A stretch of DNA of 64,000 nt. It comes from Aricia agestis (lineage: Eukaryota > Arthropoda > Insecta > Lepidoptera > Lycaenidae). This document shows positions 58,092 to 64,000 of the stretch, one piece after another. Each line of letters starts with the position of its first letter. Position 1 is the first letter of the stretch. Location: NCBI RefSeq assembly GCF_905147365.1, contig NC_056417.1, forward strand, positions 12,112,501 to 12,176,500, written 5' to 3'. Below the pieces are notes generated by a model. That model was not told the origin of the DNA. It was given only the letters and a program-made list of their open reading frames with translations, and did not search any database. Both the position numbers and the translations under genes were made by a program.

Positions 58092-58777
58092 TATAATTAT
58101 AATATATTATTATCAATAATTATGCAGTCTTCATAATATATTATATTATTTAATCTCAGTAGATTTGCTTGGATGCTTAAGGAAGTTTAACATTGTTACA
58201 CTCTAAAAGTGCACAATGCCGTTAAATTTTCACTCAAAAAAATACCAGTAAGTATACGTCCTACCTGTCCTACAGACTACAAATATACAAAAAACATCAT
58301 AATATACCATATCGTATGAAACAAAGAAAATTTTATTTGCATCTAACACAAAAAGCGTATTTGTTATTGTTCCCGCTAACATTAATTACCAACTTGTTTA
58401 GTTGTAAATGAAATAAAGTTTTGCCAAAACACTAATATGTATTATGTGCCAAAACTACTGTCCAGCTTTAATGTACCTCGCAGTTTCTATGAAAATAACC
58501 TTTATATCCTGGAAATAAAGGTCATGGAGGAGCAAATTAAGCCTGAATAGTGTGCAGGGAGTGCATAAAAAGAACAAACTCGGTGCAGGTACAGAGACGT
58601 CGCGCGTCGGCTTGGCAGCGTTTCAAGATAAGAATGTTTTCAAAAATACGAGTCCGGATACACGGCTTTTGATGCAAGTTTTTATTAATCCAATGCCAAA
58701 TATTGTTCAAAATTCCGCATTCATACTAATATTACAAATGCGAAAGTGTTCGACAGGTGTATATGTCCGTCTGTTAC
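58092..58777. other. No gene; Helitron-like 5' piece at 58719-58805
   Basis: 58719 onward reads ATTCATACTAATATTACAAA then TGCGAAAGTG, the family's 5' end. It is broken where the LINE remnant begins. Confidence 0.5.
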
Positions 58778-59890
58778 CTATTCGGGTGAACGGGCAGAAT
58801 TGGCGGGGTTAAATTGGACTAAGTGTCGTCTACCCCATTCAGAGACTTTCTCCTGTGAATTCTCTATTTGAGACATAAGTTCGTTTCGACTGTCAATGAC
58901 ATTTAACCGAGTAATATGGGGAAAGCCGGTAGATAGGGCATCACCTGTACTATCATCCGCATAGCAATAAATGCCGTTGGTCTGTAGCATGTCAGTGATC
59001 TGCCAAAAAACTTGTGACCTATTTACATAAATTCTCGGGGAGCCCATATTATGATGGACGCTTTGATAGCAGCGCTTTAAGCCAAACCCGATCAAAGGCC
59101 TTCGCAATATCCAAACTAACAGGCAATGCCTCTCCTCTCCACACAATCACCTGAGCCCAACGATGAGTTTGGTACGCCAAGAGATAACCAGCCAAGCGAC
59201 CCTTTCGGAACCTGTACTGTTTGTCTTGTTTATCGCTTAGTAATGTCTGGCTGCCAAAATCGAAAGAGCTGATAATGGATTCCATTATCTTCGAGAAGAC
59301 GGAGGTTTTAGCAATTGGTCTGTTGTTGGAAGGATTTGAGCGGTCACCTTTTTTAGGGGTCGGGACACTAAGGCTGTCTTCTAAGAAGCTGAGACAATGC
59401 CAGAAGAGTAGGAGAACCGAAAACGACGCGTTAAGACCGAATCCAACTCTAAAGCACACTTTTTCAGCACAATAGGAGGGATTCCGTCAGGCCCACTCGA
59501 CTTTTGGATATCAAGGGCACGCCGGGCTATTCACACTGAGCGCTGATGTAACCTAACATCCAACATGATGCCCCTGCTGGGATAAAAACCGCCGAACATA
59601 CCACAATGGTATGTTCGGCGGTTTTTATCCCAAGGTCATCAAGGGTCGAGTTTGACGCAAAGAGCTTACCCAGAAGATTGTCTTTGTATTTTGCGTCGTG
59701 GGCCAACGATCCATTTTACTTGTAGGGATGGTAGGATGGCTTTCAGAAATATCCTTCAATAGCTTAGGCCAGAGACCAGATTTCACAGGTTCCCAAAGGA
59801 AGGCACTCGAATCTCTCACCAATACTATTGACGTGCTGCTTCTTTGCCCGAGTCTATCTCTTCAAGGATATAATATAGGCAAGGTTGTAC
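58778..59890 (-). pseudogene. Shattered Jockey-like LINE reverse transcriptase
   Basis: Reading right to left: an N-terminal RT flank (59822-59625), SSGPDGIPPIVLKKCALEL (about 59540-59450), PTPKKGDRSNPSNNRPIA, LLAYQTHRWAQVIVW and SLDIAKAFDRVW (motif A). The frame then breaks. GLPENLCK is followed by a stop, and TDMLQTNGIYCYADDSTGDA (motif C) follows directly. The GVPQGS-bearing segment (motif B) is deleted. Multiple frameshifts. A 26-bp-arm palindrome (59578-59632) interrupts the reading frame. Confidence 0.85.
59578..59632. repeat. Perfect 26-bp inverted duplication inside the LINE
   Basis: TGGGATAAAAACCGCCGAAC and six more bases, a CAA spacer, then the exact complement. No target duplication, and it is LINE sequence folded on itself. 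Confidence 0.88.
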
Positions 59891-59946
59891 TCCATTTTAT
59901 ATGTATGTATCCACGCATAGGCGCGAGGGAGGTCAATATTTATCAA

Positions 59947-60118
59947 TGTCGTAGGATGATTTGATAAATCCGTGTTTTCGCGAAATCCCTAGAATTTTCG
60001 CGAAAATTCGATTTATCAAATCATCCTACGATGTCGTAGGATGATTTGATAAATCGAATTTTCGCAAAAATTCTAGGGATTTCGCGAAAACACGGATTTA
60101 TCAAATCATCCTACGACA
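59947..60118. mobile_element. 172-bp near-perfect palindromic element (TCAA TSD)
   Basis: Two 85-bp arms (59947-60031, 60034-60118) with one mismatch around a TG centre. Each arm also has its own 21-bp inverted ends (TCGTAGGATGATTTGATAAA) and an AATTTTCGCGAAAATT palindrome. TCAA on both sides (59943-59946, 60119-60122). It looks like two head-to-head copies of an 85-bp MITE. Confidence 0.9.
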
Positions 60119-60194
60119 TCAACAAAAACATTAGGTCAACAATATTTTTTTACTGAACCGTCAACATGAAAATATTAGCTAATTAGATGTTCCA

Positions 60195-60545
60195 CTCGGC
60201 CTCGCCCGCATAAATGAGAAATTTTACGGAAACCGTACATTTCCCGCAAAAAATAGCCTATGATCCTTCACGTCATGGTCTACACTACATCTGTGCCAAA
60301 CAACTTAAAAATTCATCCAGTAGTTCGCGAGATAAGCGCCTTCAAATAATTTTCCCAATTTTTTCCACATTTTCCATGTTTCATCGCTTCTATTAGTTTT
60401 AGAGTGATAATTTATAGTCTATAGCCGTCCTCGATAAATGAGTCATCTAACAACGAAATAATTTTTCAAATCGGACCAGTAGTTCCTGAGATTAGCGCGT
60501 TCAAACAAACAAACTCTTCCACTTCATAATATTAGTATAGATTTA
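60195..60545 (-). mobile_element. Helitron-like repeat, second subfamily
   Basis: Reverse complement begins ATCTATACTAATATTATGAA and contains TTTGTTTGAACGCGCTAATC and AGGAACTACTGG. A related internal duplicate lies near 60310-60350 (CCAGTAGTTCGCGAGATAAG). Confidence 0.62.
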
Positions 60546-61431
60546 CATTTTATACCATGTACTAATAAGTTCGTATTACATAAATAATAAGTCGATCTTC
60601 TTAACACTAATATACGGGCTTTTTATTTTACAAACATGTAAAAGCAACAAAATATACAATAATAAGCGTGTATATGACCAGAGCATGGCTCAGGGGAGAA
60701 AAAATATACGTGGAATAACCATGCAACATTTCATTGCAGTTGTTAAAACTTCATTTATGACACGAATAAACGTGCATTGATACAATAGTGTTAATAAGTC
60801 ACATATTATCCACTAGAATAATAATTTAATATGGTTTTTCTTAAATATGTGGTAAACTGTTAATTTTTGATTTTTAATAAATATATGAGCTGAAAGATAT
60901 TTTTTTACCTTTAATTTGATCATACATTATATTTGTCTATTTATTATGTAGTCAAAGTTATGTGGTTCTAAACGTTTTTTTGTCTTCCTGAAAAGTTGTC
61001 TTTTTTCGATTGCACGTTTATTCGTTGGGGCCATCGATTTAGCCCCCGTCCGTCTGTTACGAAAGGCCGGCCCGGCCTCTCATAGAAAACAAGCAATGGA
61101 ACAGCAAAACATGGAAAGGGCTTAAGCGACAAAATGGTTTTTGTCGCGTAATTTAAAAACCATAAATACATTTCATATAAGCTATGGGCAAATTAAAGTG
61201 TATGCTTGAACTAATCTATGTACAAATTTTGGAAGCTTAAATCACTCTCCTCTGTTGGCAAAATTAGAATCCCTTTTTAGAGAGTTCTTTTTGATTGATT
61301 ATTCTGTGTTATAAAAGTTGACCAATCGTGTTATGCTATGGGTAATTCAAAGACAAAGGACATGATGAATACTGATAATGAACTTTAATTTCTTAGCTTT
61401 CGTCATTGCTGAGAAAAATTGATATCGCTAC
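60546..61431. other. No recognisable feature
   Basis: AT-rich, empty. Confidence 0.45.
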
Positions 61432-61568
61432 AGCCAAGATCTTGTTAAAAGGTATTGAGATACTTTGAGTCCCAAGAAAGGACATAGGATACTTTTTTCC
61501 AGAAAAAATTTACGGTACTGCGCGGTAGTCAAATTTTGGCGCAACGGAGTTGCAAGCGTCATCAAGTT
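61432..61568 (+). mobile_element. Helitron-like repeat, 3' half
   Basis: GATACTTTGAGTCCCAAGAA to GGCGCAACGGAGTTGCAAGC, then GTCATCAAGT in place of CTAGT. Confidence 0.65.
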
Positions 61569-61867
61569 TTTTAAATAAATGTGTTTCAGAAAAAGATTTC
61601 CCCTCTACTATCAACTTTTGCATAATATATTTACTATTGCTACTCTATGTGCAATACAAGTCATCTCCAAGTGGGTTAAAAGTAGTGGCCATAAAAGGGA
61701 TTCAGTTAAAACGGTCACCTTGTGAACCCCTAATCCGTAAGGGAGAAGCTTGAAATGAATAAAGATTAGGAACGCTACTATTGTAACGCTTAGCGTGAAA
61801 AACTTAGGGCTACCGTCACACGAGAGAAGTTCTGCTTGATATAACGTACCTATAGTAAAATACTTAA

Positions 61868-62340
61868 TTACTATTTAAATAATATTAGATCTTTAACCAA
61901 ATTTTAACTGCATATTCAGTGGGTCTGAGAATCGGCTACTTTTAAATTGATAAGTGCATTTGTTTAAATAATAGTAAATTATTACAATAAAATAATACGG
62001 GCGAAATAGGTACTTTATATTGACGACTATTTGGTATTTGACGACCTCTGTGGTACAGTTGGTGGGCTGTTGGTAGCTCAAGCCGGGGGTCGCGGTTTCA
62101 AATCCCGCCGACGGAACAAAAATTTTCAAAGTTCCTGGGTGGTATGTGTATTAAATATGTGTATCATATAATAAAAATCTTAAATATATGTATAGTATAA
62201 ATATAAAAGTATTTAATATATTTCCGTTGTCTGGTACCCGAAATCGTAACACAAGTCCTTCAGGTACTTAGCACGGGGCCAGACTGACGTGGTGTGAAGC
62301 GTCCATAGATATTACTATTTAAATAATATTAGATCTTTTA
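61868..62340 (+). repeat. SINE (second family, copy 3) within a 27-bp direct repeat
   Basis: The SINE is at 62038-62311 with a decayed B-box (GGTTTCAAATCC). TTACTATTTAAATAATATTA plus seven bases occurs at 61868-61894 and again from 62312, so about 420 bp is bracketed. Confidence 0.75.
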
Positions 62341-62671
62341 TTATGATTATTAATTACTATAATATTCATACTAATTACTAATATAAATAGGATACTTTGA
62401 TCACTGACCAATGTTTCCAAACCTCCAATTTCCCTACGCGACTAACTGCTCGTGCAAACGCGGTCTTATATTGGGATGGCTGTCACGTCGCCCCCAGCTG
62501 CCAAGCGGGACACGGTCATGTTGGAAAAACTCCTGAACTGAGCTTCCCTAATCCCTATATTGCCTGCTTGCTATTCAAAGTGATAACATTTTGTGAGACG
62601 ACTTAATTTAGTTATATTATGGAAAGGTGATTGATTATTATTTACTTATGTGTCAGCAGAGAAGTAAACTG

Positions 62672-62928
62672 CATGGGCGCCGGCAAGGGGGTGCCAGGGG
62701 GTGCACTTGCACCCCTTGGGAATCTCGGGATCAACAGAAATTATTGAAATAAAAAACCGTCTGTAACCCTATTACCATGCCGTACAAAGATAGATCGTAA
62801 TGTTTCGGCACTAAATGTATTCTGTTGACGTAAATAGACAGTCACATGTTGTTAGTAAAAAGTAAAAAGAAAAAAAAAAGAAAACTAAAATCTGCACCCC
62901 TTGAAAATTATTTCTGCCGGCGCCCATG
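62672..62928. mobile_element. hAT-like element (8-bp TSD GTAAACTG)
   Basis: 257 bp, ends CATGGGCGCCGGCA and TGCCGGCGCCCATG, perfect duplications GTAAACTG at 62664-62671 and 62929-62936. Subterminal GGGGGTGCCAGGGGGTGCAC. No transposase. Confidence 0.9.
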
Positions 62929-62936
62929 GTAAACTG

Positions 62937-63687
62937 TGAACTATTATTGCAAAATATGATACCTATTGTGAATTGGATAATTTTTACAATAATATCTGCT
63001 AGGTGTTTTGGTGTGCGTGTGACTAGATGTAATAAATGCGAATTATAATTGCATTATTTGATACAAAATTAACCGCGGCGCGGCAGTCTCCGAGTGCCAC
63101 ACGTATTGCTTTTTACCTTACATAGATCTTAATACCAACGGTATAAGGCTCACTCGCATAGAAACTCTAAATTTAAAAACTCGGAACTGACTAGTAACAA
63201 AATTAACAATAACACAATAACAGTACTTTATATAATAGGGTTTCCAGTTACCTATTCAAAGTTTCTTACTTCTTTAATGGCGACAAAATGATTTTCTCGA
63301 CAGAGTTTCCTAGTAACTAACAATATCGAATATCTTAAAGGGAATGACAAGTTAAAATTTATCTCATTTTCACAAGTTGCTGGAAATCCTTGGTTTTGTT
63401 TTCAAAAATGTTGGTAGTCACTAGTCAAGGGTGGTTTTCACGAGATCTTCTAAGGTTACAACTTATACTACAGTATAGAACAGCATAACAAAGTAATAAA
63501 AAAACCTTTGTACAAACGTGTATATTCTCCATTAGCGACCCGCACCGGCTTCGCAAGGGTATAATATATAATAATATAGCCTATGTCACTCACAGAAAAA
63601 ATTATTAAAATCGATTCAGTAGGTAGTTTTGATTTATGTTCATTAACACCCGTAGCCGGCATTGGTCGGTACCATAAATAATACTCC
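62937..63687. other. No gene; minor repeat motif at ~63075
   Basis: 63075-63110 holds the GCAGTCTCCGAGTGCCAC motif also seen at 30015-30050. Otherwise empty. Confidence 0.4.
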
Positions 63688-64000
63688 CCACACCGGTTTC
63701 GGTGACGGTGGCCGGTTTCATTGAAACCAGACCAGGTACGCAGGAGTGATTTTATAGTGCCCAAGTGTGTGCGCAGTACACAAGAGCACTCTCTATTCCT
63801 TTACTCTCATAACCCAGTGGGACGGAAGACCGACACGACTGGCGAGAGATCAGGCGCAGGACCGACTTTTTACATGCCCATCCGACGCATGGATCATCTT
63901 ACTTGTCAGACAATCAGGTGATTAGCCTGCATTGTCCTAACCAAACTTGGAAATGACATGTTTCCAACGCGGGATTCGAACCCACGACCTCCGGAGTCGA
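63688..64000 (-). mobile_element. tRNA-headed SINE, copy cut by the window edge
   Basis: Near-identical to 4690-5010, including CCCAGTGGGACGGAAGACCG and the start of the reverse-strand tRNA-like head (CGCGGGATTCGAACCCACGA). The head continues beyond the window. Confidence 0.88.

Overview
This window reads as a gene-free, repeat-saturated stretch of an insect nuclear genome, most likely a moth or butterfly. There are no bacterial operons, no rRNA, no convincing multi-exon host gene and no functional tRNA gene. The lepidopteran call is an inference. It rests on remembered repeat types: several LINE lineages, tRNA-headed SINEs, AATATTATAAATGCGAAAG-type Helitron-like repeats, a repeat carrying the GTGCGAGTCGGACTCGC block, and a dense set of palindromic MITEs.

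The centrepiece is a complete, apparently very young LTR retrotransposon of Ty3/Gypsy type at 12560-17659. It has two 427-bp LTRs that I could not tell apart by eye and sits inside an (AT)n microsatellite. It encodes Gag (13031-14152) and Pol (14149-17199, protease-RT-RNase H-integrase). The two frames are joined by an A AAA AAC slippery heptamer directly against the Gag stop codon. The 5' LTR is followed not by a TGG-type tRNA primer site but by ten bases complementary to a segment inside the LTR, which suggests self-priming. The protease motif is DPG and the Gag zinc knuckle is unusually spaced. There is no env and no chromodomain.

Layout. 0-4 kb: MITEs, including a three-level concentric nest (2676-3890). 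4-6.3 kb: an RTE-type LINE tail and a reverse-strand LINE whose 3' UTR contains a SINE. 6.3-12.5 kb: short inverted-repeat elements, a GACA microsatellite and Helitron-like pieces. 12.5-17.7 kb: the retrotransposon in its microsatellite. 18-20.6 kb: two hAT-like elements with 8-bp target duplications, plus older debris. 20.8-28.7 kb: interrupted dispersed repeats, a 1.6-kb foldback element (about 25668-27298) enclosing a possible two-exon coding fragment, and a hAT-like element with a GTTAA-rich interior (27955-28660). 29-31.7 kb: GGGCCTG MITEs, a GCATGC-rich palindrome cluster and a LINE tail. 33.5-36.9 kb: a broken LINE, a TTAA-flanked MITE and retroposons. 37-50 kb: mixed MITEs, Helitron-like repeats and a SINE. 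50-57 kb: hairpins, a small hAT-like element and a 3-kb ORF-free element with long inverted ends. 57-64 kb: paired palindromic MITEs around a SINE, a shattered LINE, a 172-bp near-perfect palindrome, a further hAT-like element, and a SINE copy running off the right edge.

Only the LTR element looks capable of autonomous activity. Every LINE is truncated and frameshifted, and the DNA elements lack transposase. The many nested insertions with clean target duplications allow the insertion order to be read locally. Where a stretch is called empty, I found no supported gene, RNA or repeat by eye. A repeat-library search would probably fill many of these gaps.
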